A DNA stretch of 64,000 bases from Micromonospora phaseoli (GTDB lineage Bacteria > Actinomycetota > Actinomycetes > Mycobacteriales > Micromonosporaceae). Below, one piece after another: positions 1 to 8,158 of this stretch. How positions within the stretch are numbered: the first letter of the stretch is position 1; each line of letters starts with the position of its first letter. Made by a program: the position numbers and the translations under genes. The notes below the pieces were generated by a model, which was not told the DNA's origin, did no database searches, and saw nothing but the letters and a program-made list of their open reading frames with translations. The stretch spans positions 558,001-622,000 of the forward strand of contig NZ_FNYV01000002.1 in the NCBI RefSeq assembly GCF_900109115.1, given 5' to 3'.

Positions 1-610
1 CCAACCCCCAGTGGTCGTAGTCGACGTGGCTAGTCACCAGCGCCACCGCCGACCCGCCACCGAGCAGCGCGTCGTAGACCGACGAGATCGCCCGGGCCAG
101 TGCCTGCCGCCGCCGGTACCGCGGGTCGGCACCAGGGTCCTCGGGCGGTCGGGGCCGCTTCGTCACCCGGCAGTAGGTGGCGCTGACGAACTCTTCCAGG
201 GTCTGCTCGCTGATCGCCGCGCCCGGGGCCAACGGCCGCCCGAACAGCTCCACCGGCGCGACGCCGGGTGTGGCGGAGCGGGCCGGGCCCTCGACGAGGC
301 GGTAGAGGTCGATGACCTCGCTGGCGCCGTACGCCTCGGCGACCCGCTCCACCAGTTTCACGTCGAATTCGGTCCACAGCGCCTCGTGCCACATCTGCTC
401 CACGCCGGTGACGACCACGAGCTGGGCGGGCACGATCCGCCGGATCGCGTTGGCGACCGCGAGGTTGCGCATGGCCACCCTGATGTCCTGGTGGAACACC
501 TCGACGAGGAGGTAGTTCTGGGACTGTGTGGCCCCCAGGTTCTTACGCCAGTAAACAGAAGCGGAGTCGAGGAACGCCTCGAACTCCTTTTTGTCAGCCC
601 CGAGCCACAC
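1..610 (-). CDS. Hypothetical protein, 3' end cut off by the window edge
   Basis: A minus-strand frame stays open from about 670 to position 1 and reads as ordinary soluble protein. It begins near VWLGADKKEFEAFLD and continues through NYLLVEVFHQDIRVAMRN to ALLGGGSAVALVTSHVDYD at the edge. The GTG at 610 is preferred because GGGAGAGGG lies about 12 bases upstream; GTG codons at 658 and 670 are in-frame alternatives. About 203 residues are visible and the C-terminus is missing. I recognise no family, signal peptide or membrane segment. The gene points away from lutC, with about 150 bp between them, so it may be the last or a separate unit downstream of lutABC. Confidence 0.6.
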   Translation of the reverse strand, partial: MWLGADKKEFEAFLDSASVYWRKNLGATQSQNYLLVEVFHQDIRVAMRNLAVANAIRRIVPAQLVVVTGVEQMWHEALWTEFDVKLVERVAEAYGASEVIDLYRLVEGPARSATPGVAPVELFGRPLAPGAAISEQTLEEFVSATYCRVTKRPRPPEDPGADPRYRRRQALARAISSVYDALLGGGSAVALVTSHVDYDHWGL

Positions 611-759
611 CCGCAGAACCGTCCCTCTCCCGTTGGACCGTGCCGTCTGACGACACACGGAGGACCGCACGGTACCGGCGTGGGAAGGAATCCGGATTGA
701 CGGTGGGTGGACAGCAGGTTGCCGGTTGCTCGACAGGGGGGATCGACCGAATCCGCAGC

Positions 760-1374
760 TCAGGGCAGCAGGATGAGGTGCAGGGTGCGGGGGCCGTGGA
801 CGCCCTCGACCCGGTTGAGTTCGATGTCGCTGGTCGCCGACGGGCCGCTGATCCAGGTGAGCGGGCGGTGCGGGGCGAGTCGGGTGAGGGCCTGCGGCAC
901 GCCGGCGACCACCTGGGCGGCGCGGACCACGCAGATGTGCAGGTCCGGCAGGAGGGTCAGGACCCGGCGGCCCTGGTCGGGTGAGCCGTCCAGGACGACG
1001 GTGCCGGTCTCGGCGATGGCCACGGCAGCGGCGGTGACGACGCCGTCGGCGGCGGCGATCTGCTGGTTGTCGAGCCCGTCGTCGGGCAGCGCGGTCACCG
1101 TCTGCGGCAGCCAGGCCGACGGCAGCCCCGGCGGCACGACGACGGTCGCGCTCGCCGGCAGGATTCCGGCGACCGTGTCGGCGACGGCGGCTTCCGGCAC
1201 CCGGTGCACGTGGGCCCGGTAGTCGGTCAGCCGCCGTACCAGCAGGTCGAGGTCGACCGTGCCCTCGCGCCGGTAGTCGCGCGGCACCGGCACCGGGGCA
1301 CCGGCACCGTCCGATGCGGCGGCGCGCAGCCGGCTGAGGATCACCTCACGGCTGCTCACCGCTTCGCCCACCAT
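760..1374 (-). CDS. lutC: LutC, lactate utilization protein C (LUD domain)
   Basis: This 204-residue protein is the size of LutC, the LUD-domain subunit of the LutABC complex that oxidises L-lactate to pyruvate. The LUD core is visible as ADGVVTAAAVAIAETGTVVLD (about residues 109-129), followed by LTLLPDLHICVV and the C-terminal GPSATSDIELNRVEGVHGP stretch. Its 5' end overlaps the 3' end of lutB by 19 bp, so the two are probably translationally coupled in a lutA-lutB-lutC operon. The LUD motif and the order of all three subunits make the assignment strong. Confidence 0.93.
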   Translation of the reverse strand: MVGEAVSSREVILSRLRAAASDGAGAPVPVPRDYRREGTVDLDLLVRRLTDYRAHVHRVPEAAVADTVAGILPASATVVVPPGLPSAWLPQTVTALPDDGLDNQQIAAADGVVTAAAVAIAETGTVVLDGSPDQGRRVLTLLPDLHICVVRAAQVVAGVPQALTRLAPHRPLTWISGPSATSDIELNRVEGVHGPRTLHLILLP

Positions 1375-2789
1375 TGCCGGAAGGTCTCCGCCGGCGCCTC
1401 AGGCAGGTCCCGGCTGGCGGTCCAGCCGGACAGCGGCGGCGGCAGGCCACGCCCACGGCGGCCGGTCAGCCGACTCAGCCGCGCCGCGCGCTGCGCCGCC
1501 GCGTACAGGGCGGGGTGGTCCATGGCGTACGCGGCGGCAGCCATCGCGGCCGACTCGCCGCGCGGATGCGGCACCTGGTCACGCAGGTGCACCAGCAACT
1601 CCGGAATGTTGATCTTAACCGGGCAGGCGTCGTAGCAGGCCCCACAGAGCGACGACGCGTACGGCAGCGAGGCGTTGTCCGCCACACCGGTCAACTGCGG
1701 CGAGAGCACCGCCCCGATCGGCCCCGGATACACCGACCCGTAAGCGTGCCCACCCGTACGCTCGTACACCGGGCAGACGTTCAGACAGGCCGAGCAGCGG
1801 ATGCAGTGCAGCGCCTGCCGACCCACCTCGTCGGCCAGCACCGCGCTACGACCGTTGTCCAACAACACCAGATGGAACGCCTGCGGCCCGTCACCGGGGG
1901 TGACCCCGGTCCACATCGAGGTGTACGGGTTCATCCGCTCCCCCGTCGAGGCCCGCGGCAGCAACTGCAGGAACACCTCAAGATCCCGCCAGGTCGGCAC
2001 CACCTTCTCCACACCCATCACCGTGATCAACGTCTGCGGCAGGGTCAGACACATCCGACCGTTACCCTCGGACTCCACCACCGCCAGCGTGCCGGTCTGC
2101 GCCACCGCGAAGTTCGCCCCGGACACCGCCACCGACGTGGACAGGAACGTCTGCCGCAGGAACCGACGCGCCGCCGCCGCCAACACCACCGGCTCGTCGG
2201 TCAACCCCGGATCCACCCCCGGCATCGCCCGCAGGAAAATCTCCCGGATCTCCGCCCGGTTCCGGTGGATCGCCGGCACCAGGATGTGACTCGGCCGATC
2301 CTCACCCAACTGCACGATCAACTCAGCAAGATCAGTCTCGACCGGCGCGATCCCGGCCGCTTCGAGCGCCTCGTTCAGGCCGATCTCCTGCGTCACCATC
2401 GACTTGACCTTGATCACCCGATCACTGCCGGTGGCACGCACCAGGTCGACGACGATCGCGTTCGCCTCGTTGGCGTCGGCAGCCCAGTGCACCACTCCCC
2501 CGGCCGCCGTCACCCTCGCCTCAAGCTGCTCCAGCAGCTCCGGCAACCGGGCCAACACGTCGGTCTTGATCGCGCTGCCGGCGGCCCGCAGTGCCTGCCA
2601 ATCCGGCACCTCGGCGATCACACCGGCCGACTTGGCCCGGATCGTCGTCGTCGCGTGACCGAGATTGCGGCGCAACTGCGCATCGCCCAGCGCCCGCCGC
2701 GCCGCCACCGGAAACGACTCCTCACCACGCAGATGCCCGACCCCCGCCGGCGCGGTCGCCGGTATGCCGAGGAAGGTCCGCGTCACCAC
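1356..2789 (-). CDS. lutB: LutB, iron-sulfur lactate oxidation subunit
   Basis: This 477-residue protein has an N-terminal LUD domain (ANFAVAQTGTLAVVE, about residues 225-239) and two ferredoxin-type 4Fe-4S motifs: CIRCSACLNVCP (about 331-342) and CGACYDACP (about 382-390), each followed by conserved residues. This is the LutB/YkgF architecture, which carries electrons from lactate oxidation. Two tandem GTG codons (2789 and 2786) are possible starts; the first overlaps the lutA stop by 7 bp. It is the central gene of lutABC. No regulator such as LutR is adjacent, so control must come from the promoter in front of lutA or from elsewhere. Confidence 0.94.
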   Translation of the reverse strand: MVTRTFLGIPATAPAGVGHLRGEESFPVAARRALGDAQLRRNLGHATTTIRAKSAGVIAEVPDWQALRAAGSAIKTDVLARLPELLEQLEARVTAAGGVVHWAADANEANAIVVDLVRATGSDRVIKVKSMVTQEIGLNEALEAAGIAPVETDLAELIVQLGEDRPSHILVPAIHRNRAEIREIFLRAMPGVDPGLTDEPVVLAAAARRFLRQTFLSTSVAVSGANFAVAQTGTLAVVESEGNGRMCLTLPQTLITVMGVEKVVPTWRDLEVFLQLLPRASTGERMNPYTSMWTGVTPGDGPQAFHLVLLDNGRSAVLADEVGRQALHCIRCSACLNVCPVYERTGGHAYGSVYPGPIGAVLSPQLTGVADNASLPYASSLCGACYDACPVKINIPELLVHLRDQVPHPRGESAAMAAAAYAMDHPALYAAAQRAARLSRLTGRRGRGLPPPLSGWTASRDLPEAPAETFRQWWAKR

Positions 2790-3556
2790 CGCACCACCAG
2801 TCCACGGTGGTCGGTTGCGCTCTCACCCTGCGCGGTCGAGGCCAGGACCTCCGCCAGATGCACCGTCCGCACCCCCGCACGCATCCGGGACAACCCACCA
2901 CCGATGTGCATCAGGCACGACGAGTCCCCGGCCGTGCAGACCTCCGCCCCGGTCGAGAGCACGTGACGCATCTTGTCCGCCAACATCGCCGTCGACGTGT
3001 CCGCGTTCTTCACCGCGAACGTCCCACCGAACCCGCAACACTGGTCGGCATCCGGCAGCTCGATCAGGTCGAGGCCACGCACCGCCCGCAGCAACCGCAC
3101 CGGCCGATCCCCCACCCGCAGCAACCGCAGCGAATGACAGGTCGGGTGATACGTCACCCGGTGCGGGAAGAACGCGCCGACGTCGGTCACCCCGAGCACG
3201 TCCACCAGCAGCTCGGACAGCTCGTACGTCCGCCCCGCCACCGACTCCGCCCGACCGGCCAGCCGCTCGTCACCGCCGCGGCGGGCCACCATCGCGTGCT
3301 GATGCCGCACCGACCCCACACACGACCCCGACGGCGCGACGATCACGTCGTACGGATCGAAGACCCGCACGTGCCGTCGCACCAGCGGGACCGCATCCCG
3401 CTGATACCCGGTGTTGACGTGCATCTGCCCACAACAGGTCTGCCCCGCCGGGAACACCACCTCATGCCCCAGCCGCTCCAGCAGCCGCACCGTCGCCTTC
3501 GCCGCCTCCGGAAACATGGTGTCGGCCAGACAGGTCACGAACAACGCGATCCGCAT
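2783..3556 (-). CDS. lutA: LutA, cysteine-rich CCG-domain lactate oxidation subunit
   Basis: The 257-residue product carries the paired cysteine-rich (CCG) motifs of LutA and GlpC-like proteins: TCCGQMH near residue 40 and DQCCGFGG near residue 190, which bind a non-cubane iron-sulfur cluster. The frame stays open a further 30 codons upstream. ATG 3556 is chosen because the protein then starts MRIALFVTCLADTMFP, as in the family, and because GTGGAGGT lies 5 bases upstream. It is the first gene of lutABC. The Shine-Dalgarno sequence abuts a strong hairpin (3566-3600). Confidence 0.93.
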   Translation of the reverse strand: MRIALFVTCLADTMFPEAAKATVRLLERLGHEVVFPAGQTCCGQMHVNTGYQRDAVPLVRRHVRVFDPYDVIVAPSGSCVGSVRHQHAMVARRGGDERLAGRAESVAGRTYELSELLVDVLGVTDVGAFFPHRVTYHPTCHSLRLLRVGDRPVRLLRAVRGLDLIELPDADQCCGFGGTFAVKNADTSTAMLADKMRHVLSTGAEVCTAGDSSCLMHIGGGLSRMRAGVRTVHLAEVLASTAQGESATDHRGLVVRW

Positions 3557-3565
3557 GTCACACCT

Positions 3566-3600
3566 CCACCCGCCGGGCGGCCACCGGGCCCGGCGGGTGG
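3566..3600 (-). promoter_or_regulatory. 13-bp perfect hairpin abutting the lutA ribosome binding site
   Basis: Arms 3566-3578 (CCACCCGCCGGGC) and 3588-3600 (GCCCGGCGGGTGG) are perfect reverse complements around a 9-base loop. Read on the lutA strand, the downstream arm ends in GGTGG directly before AGGTGTGAC-ATG, so folding would hide part of the Shine-Dalgarno. This may be a translational control element or an operator in the 5' leader; the sequence alone cannot tell which. Confidence 0.45.
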
Positions 3601-3778
3601 AGTCACCCGGGGGCGGGCAGCGCATGATCCGCTGAGTCTGCCGCACCGGGCGCCGGACCGCATCCAGGTCGACGCGTCCAGGTCGTCGCCGGTCAGGGAG
3701 GTAGGAGCATTTGTGGTCAGCGCACTAGCCTGGAGCCGAACAGTCGTCTATGCGTGGCGCGACTCGAGGAGGCCAGTC

Positions 3779-4294
3779 TTGACGGTGGAATCGGCCGATC
3801 CGTCCACGACGGTGAACGGGTCCGAGTTCGTGATCCGGCTGGCCCGGAAGGTGACCGGGCGGCTGGCGCCGGAGGAGTCGGGCGTCTTCGACGAGGTCGC
3901 CGCGGCGTGGCGGGCCGGGGCCACGCAGGGCCGGGCACCGGGCGGCGGAGTGGGCTTCGGCATCGAGGAAGCGCTGGTCAGCGCCATCGTCATCGAGGTG
4001 GTGGCCGCGTCGGTGCTGGACGTCCTGCGGCTCGCGGCCGACACCGCCAGATCCCGGTGGCGGCGGTGGCGCGCCCGCCGCCGCCCGCCCGAGCGGGAGT
4101 TGGCCGCCGCCACGCTGCCTGCGGTCGACGGCCGGATCGTGCTGACCGCAGCCCAGGTGGCCTTGCTGCGGGAGGTGTCACGGCGGCACGCGACGACCCT
4201 CGGGCTCGACGAGCCCGCCGCCGACCTCCTCGCCGACGCCCTGGTCGGTGCCGTGCACCTACCGGAGAACTCGTCGGATGACGGCCACAGCTGA
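3779..4294 (+). CDS. Small protein of unknown function coupled to an M48-like protease
   Basis: The frame is open far upstream, but TTG 3779 is favoured because GAGGAGG (3766-3772) sits 6 bases before it. The 171-residue product starts with a soluble stretch (GSEFVIRLARKVTGRLAPEE). It has a glycine-rich turn GGGVGFGI followed by a long hydrophobic helix (EEALVSAIVIEVVAASVLDVL, about residues 66-87) and an Arg-rich segment. The C-terminal half has a helical ILTAAQVALLREVSRRHATTLGL region. I recognise no family and no signal peptide. Its last 17 bases overlap the downstream protease gene, so the two are probably co-translated and functionally linked; it may be a cytosolic or membrane-associated partner or regulator of the protease. 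Confidence 0.75.
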   Translation: MTVESADPSTTVNGSEFVIRLARKVTGRLAPEESGVFDEVAAAWRAGATQGRAPGGGVGFGIEEALVSAIVIEVVAASVLDVLRLAADTARSRWRRWRARRRPPERELAAATLPAVDGRIVLTAAQVALLREVSRRHATTLGLDEPAADLLADALVGAVHLPENSSDDGHS

Positions 4295-6980
4295 GAGCCG
4301 TCCCCGCCCGCTGCGGTGGCTGTACGGCCTGATCGCCATCACCCTGGCCAGCATTGGGGTGGCGGCCGGAAACGTGTTCTTCTACGGTCCCTTGTCGCTC
4401 ATCGTCCCGGAGGTGAAAGCGACGGCACGGTGCGAGGCGCTACACCGGGGATCTTCAGACGCGCTGCGCGCCTGCACGGCGGAGCAGGTCAGGCTTCGTG
4501 GGTCCGTGGTCGCCGTCGCCGTGCTCGTCCTACTCGCCGGGGCCGTGGCAGTGGCAGTGGCGGTGCCGTGGCGCGACCTGCGCCGGCTGCGCCGGCTCGG
4601 CCGACTGGACGCGCCGATGGCACAGGATCGCTTCGCCGAGCTGTGCCGGCGACACGGCCTGTCGGGGCGGCAGACGCCTCGACTGTGGGTGGCCGGTCCG
4701 GCGGTGCGGCACGCGTTCACTACGGGGCTGCCCGGCCGGCGACCCACCATCGTGGTTCCGGCACGGTTGGCGCTCGACCCCGGCGACCGGTTCGACGCCG
4801 TCGTCACCCACGAGATCGCGCACGTGCTGGCCCGCGACGTCACCTGGGTCTCTGCGGTACGCGGGCCGGCGTGGCTGTTCGTTCCCGCCCTGGCCCTGGC
4901 GAGTATGCCCGCGTTCGGACGGATCGGAGGGTCGCCGGAGCTGATCGCGGCACAGGTCGGGATCGCCCTGTTGGCGGCGGCGGTGGTGCTGCTCGCGGCG
5001 GCGCTGCTGCGGTTGCGTGAGCACGAGGCCGATCGTTATGCCGCGGGTGCGGGCATGGAACCCGCACTGGTGGCGCTGTTCTCCCGGGCGACACCCGCAC
5101 GGCCCTCAGGCCCGGTGGCCTGGGCCCGCCGGGCGCTGGCCCGGCACCCCGAGGCGGCGGACCGGTCGCTCGCGCTGCGGCACACCGCACGCGCCTACGA
5201 GGGCGGGCTCGTGCAGGCGGCCGCGGTGGGCTTCGTGACCGTCGCCGCCATGAACACCGTCGTTGCGCTCACCCTCTTCTGGAATCCACGGTTGTCCAGC
5301 TGGGGCGGCGGCGTGCTCCCGACGCTGACCGGTGTCGCCGTGCTCGCCCTGTTGTTCCCGTCGCTGGTACGCCGGGCGCACGTCCATCTCGCACGTCCCC
5401 AGTGGTGGCGGGCCGTGGTGGGCGTCGGCGTCGGCGTCGGGCTCGGGTCGCTGCTCGTGCACGCCATTGCCGTGACATCGCCGCGTTACCCCCTGGTGTG
5501 GCCGGGCAGTCCGGCCCGCGCCGCGCTGGCCGTGGCCGTGTTCGCGCTCGCCGTCGCCGGAGTGGTGGCGCTGGCCGTCGGTGCGGCGGAGCTGATGGCC
5601 CGCGCCGAGCAGCCCCGCCTCGCCCGCCTCGCGGCCGGCGCGACCGCGCTGGCCGCCGTCGCCGCCCTGTGGCCGGTCGGACTGGTATCCGCGCTGCTGC
5701 ACGACTCTGACGACCTGCGGTACTTCCTCACCTACGGGCTGGCCCGTTTCGCCTGGCCTGCCCTTGCCCTCGGGCTGCTGCTGGTCTATGCGCTGTCGCT
5801 ACGGCGGGCTCCGCGCCGGCTCCTGCCGTGGCTGGTGGCGCTCGCCGCCGCGACGGTCGCCGGCGCCGCGGCGATCCTGGTGCAGCCCGCGACGTCCCAG
5901 CTGACCGACCAACTGCGGGCGCAGCAGCAGCGCTGGTGGATCTGCGCCGCCGCCGGCGTGGTGGTGCTCGTCGTCGTCGCGCTGGCCACCCCGCTGCCGC
6001 ACGGGTGGGCGTGGGCGGTGCTCGCCGCGACCGCGACCACCGGCGCCGCCACCGCGGTGCACTACGGGTACGGGTGGCTGACGGACCGGCCCACCGAACC
6101 GGACCTGTTCGCCGCGGACGTCGCGGTCGCGCCGGTCTGGCTCGGCTACGCCACGATGCTGCTCGCCGCGCTGCTCGTACCCCTGGCCGGTCGCTGCGAT
6201 GGTGTCGCGCCGCTGGCGCGGTGGCGCGCGGTGGCTCCGACGGTCGCGGCGGCGGTGCTGGTCGGCGTCGTCGCGCTGGCCCTGGTCGTCGTCGGGGTGC
6301 CCGGCGGCGTGGCCATGAACGCCGCGCAGCGCCAGCTCGCGGCCTTCGACAAGCGGTACGAGGCGGCCCGTCGGGTCCTGACCCCGCGGCAGGCCGAACG
6401 AGTTGCCCAGTCCGCGACGCTGGTGCTTCCGCTGACCTGGAGCGTTCCCGAATCAGGCCCGCCGGGGCAGGGCATCGTGTCGCCGGGCGTGGCCGTCTCC
6501 GATCCCGCCTGCGAGCCACTGGTCAGGGAGAGGTTCCTGGCCGTCGGCGAGCCCCACCTGCGGGCGACGGGCAAGCGGACCTACACCAGCGACTCCGGCG
6601 ACGGCGGCCTCAAGTACACCGACCTGACCGTCACCGTCTACGCGTACGACGCCGCCGTGGGCGAGGCGGTGCTGACCGCCGCCCGCGACGCACGGCGGGC
6701 CTGCTCGTCGTTCACCCTGGGCGAACCGCCGGGCTCGCTGGATTTCCAGGTCCGGGCCGGCACTCCGCCGCCGGCCGGCGAGCTCGCCTGGCGGTACGAC
6801 AGCACGATGAGCACCACGGTCGCCGGCGTGCCGTTCAGCGGAGCCAACGCCTACGTGATGCTGGCGGTCGGGTACACCGTCGTCACGGTGCACCTGTCCG
6901 CGCAGCAGGAGCCGCTCGACGAGGAGTTGCTCCGGCGGGTGCTGGCCACCACCGAGCGCACCGTGCTCTACCCGGGCTGA
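4278..6980 (+). CDS. Polytopic membrane M48-family-like zinc metalloprotease
   Basis: ATG 4278 has GGAG 10 bases upstream and lies inside the end of the preceding gene. The 900-residue protein has N-terminal membrane helices and then a zinc-protease signature HEIAH (residues 178-182) in AVVTHEIAHVLARDV. A later LREHEADRYA (about 250) fits the third zinc ligand of M48/HtpX-type peptidases. Roughly ten further hydrophobic helices follow to about residue 690. The protein ends in an extracytoplasmic domain of about 210 residues (DKRYEAARRVLTPRQAERV to the end) with isolated cysteines, reminiscent of secreted sensor domains. It is much longer than HtpX (about 290 residues). It probably acts in membrane protein turnover or sensing; its substrate is unknown. 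Confidence 0.85.
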   Translation: MTATAESRPRPLRWLYGLIAITLASIGVAAGNVFFYGPLSLIVPEVKATARCEALHRGSSDALRACTAEQVRLRGSVVAVAVLVLLAGAVAVAVAVPWRDLRRLRRLGRLDAPMAQDRFAELCRRHGLSGRQTPRLWVAGPAVRHAFTTGLPGRRPTIVVPARLALDPGDRFDAVVTHEIAHVLARDVTWVSAVRGPAWLFVPALALASMPAFGRIGGSPELIAAQVGIALLAAAVVLLAAALLRLREHEADRYAAGAGMEPALVALFSRATPARPSGPVAWARRALARHPEAADRSLALRHTARAYEGGLVQAAAVGFVTVAAMNTVVALTLFWNPRLSSWGGGVLPTLTGVAVLALLFPSLVRRAHVHLARPQWWRAVVGVGVGVGLGSLLVHAIAVTSPRYPLVWPGSPARAALAVAVFALAVAGVVALAVGAAELMARAEQPRLARLAAGATALAAVAALWPVGLVSALLHDSDDLRYFLTYGLARFAWPALALGLLLVYALSLRRAPRRLLPWLVALAAATVAGAAAILVQPATSQLTDQLRAQQQRWWICAAAGVVVLVVVALATPLPHGWAWAVLAATATTGAATAVHYGYGWLTDRPTEPDLFAADVAVAPVWLGYATMLLAALLVPLAGRCDGVAPLARWRAVAPTVAAAVLVGVVALALVVVGVPGGVAMNAAQRQLAAFDKRYEAARRVLTPRQAERVAQSATLVLPLTWSVPESGPPGQGIVSPGVAVSDPACEPLVRERFLAVGEPHLRATGKRTYTSDSGDGGLKYTDLTVTVYAYDAAVGEAVLTAARDARRACSSFTLGEPPGSLDFQVRAGTPPPAGELAWRYDSTMSTTVAGVPFSGANAYVMLAVGYTVVTVHLSAQQEPLDEELLRRVLATTERTVLYPG

Positions 6981-6996
6981 ACGGCGCCACCGTCGG

Positions 6997-7290
6997 TCAC
7001 CCGGCGGCTTCCGGTACCTCGGTCAGCAGGTCCGGTGCGAGGGCGGCGGCGAGGTTGCTCCACGCGGCGCTGCCGGTCGCCAGGTGACGGTCGACGGCGA
7101 CCTCGGTGTCGGCGGCAACCCGGTCACCGGCCACTGTTGACAGGGCGAGCAGTGGTGGTTCCTGGGCCTCGGCTACGGCGGCGACGAGCCGGTCGTGACC
7201 GTCCAGGACGACGTAACAGTCCAGGCCGCTGATCCACCAGAGCAAGGGCCGGCGGGAGGACTCTGTCTCGGGCCTGCTTCCGGTAAGACT
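6997..7290 (-). pseudogene. C-terminal remnant of an unrecognised gene
   Basis: A short minus-strand frame reads like genuine protein (WWISGLDCYVVLDGHDRLV, then AEAQEPPLLALSTVAG) and ends in a normal stop, but has no believable start. The only candidate is a TTG at 7245 without a ribosome binding site, and an in-frame TGA lies at about 7291-7293 with coding-like sequence (ETESSRRPLLWWI) right after it. This fits the tail of a longer protein whose N-terminal part has been deleted. The family is not recognised. Confidence 0.5.
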
Positions 7291-7342
7291 TCACGCGTCC
7301 GTCGTCGGGCCCCGCCAACCGGCGCAGCGGCGCGCGGGTCGG

Positions 7343-8158
7343 TCAGCGGCCCGCGCGGCGGCGCATTCCCTCGGCCAGCGGGGCCTGGTCGAGGTCTCCG
7401 GCGGCGATCCGCCCGGCGATGGTGCGGCGCACGAGCGCGTCCGCGACCGACGGCAGGTGCCGGGCGAGGAACAGCTCGAAGCGACCACGGCCGGTGGTGG
7501 CCACCTCGCGCGGGGCCCGGCGGGCGGTCGCCGCGCGCAGGATCGCGTCGACCACACCCTCGGCGGGCTCGTAGCGGGCGACGCCCTCCAGGGAGAGACC
7601 CGCTGCGGCCGAGGCGTCGTGGATCGGCGACGCGACCATGCTCGGGTAGACCACGCTGACCCCGATGTGGGTGCCGACCTCCAGGCGCAGCGCGTCGGCG
7701 TACGCGACCAGCGCGCGCTTGCTGACCCCGTACCCGGCGGCCAGTGGGAGCGGGAGCAGGGCCATCCGGCTGGAGACGAAGACGATCCGGCCGTGGCTGC
7801 GTTCCAGGGCCGGGACGGCCGCGGCGGTGGTGTGCCAGGCCGCCATCAGGTTGACCTCCAGCTGCCGGCGGGCAGGGTCACCGGGTGGCAGTTCGGCCGG
7901 GGCGGGTCCGCCGACACCGGCGTTGTTGACCAGCAGATCGAGGCCGCCGAGGGTCTCGATCGCCTGCCCGACCGCGGTGGGTACGGCGGCGGCGTCGGTG
8001 AGGTCGCAGGCGATCACCGGGGTCGCACCGGCGCCCTCGGTGCGCAGGTCGAGACCGACGACACCCGCGCCGGCCAGCGCCAACCGCGCGCACAGCAGCC
8101 GACCGAAGGTGCCGTTGGCGCCGGTGACGATGACGCGCCGGCCGTCGAGGGTGGTCAT
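7343..8158 (-). CDS. Short-chain dehydrogenase/reductase (SDR)
   Basis: The 271-residue protein is a classical SDR. It has the nucleotide-binding glycine motif TGANGTFG (residues 12-19), the acidic residue LDLRTE suggesting NAD preference, NNAG, the catalytic serine in VFVSSRMAL and the YGVSK catalytic Tyr/Lys pair. The start ATG 8158 overlaps the stop of the upstream monooxygenase gene by 4 bp (ATGA), so both are read from one mRNA. With the monooxygenase it could interconvert a hydroxylated or ketone intermediate. The substrate cannot be read from the sequence. Confidence 0.88.
   Translation of the reverse strand: MTTLDGRRVIVTGANGTFGRLLCARLALAGAGVVGLDLRTEGAGATPVIACDLTDAAAVPTAVGQAIETLGGLDLLVNNAGVGGPAPAELPPGDPARRQLEVNLMAAWHTTAAAVPALERSHGRIVFVSSRMALLPLPLAAGYGVSKRALVAYADALRLEVGTHIGVSVVYPSMVASPIHDASAAAGLSLEGVARYEPAEGVVDAILRAATARRAPREVATTGRGRFELFLARHLPSVADALVRRTIAGRIAAGDLDQAPLAEGMRRRAGR

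Noticed and set aside
1374-2966. Very long plus-strand open frame opposite lutB, and similar long frames opposite most genes
   Set aside because: The composition is Arg/Pro/His-rich with no recognisable domain. Such frames are expected opposite high-GC coding sequence, and the opposite strand holds clear lut, transporter or enzyme genes.
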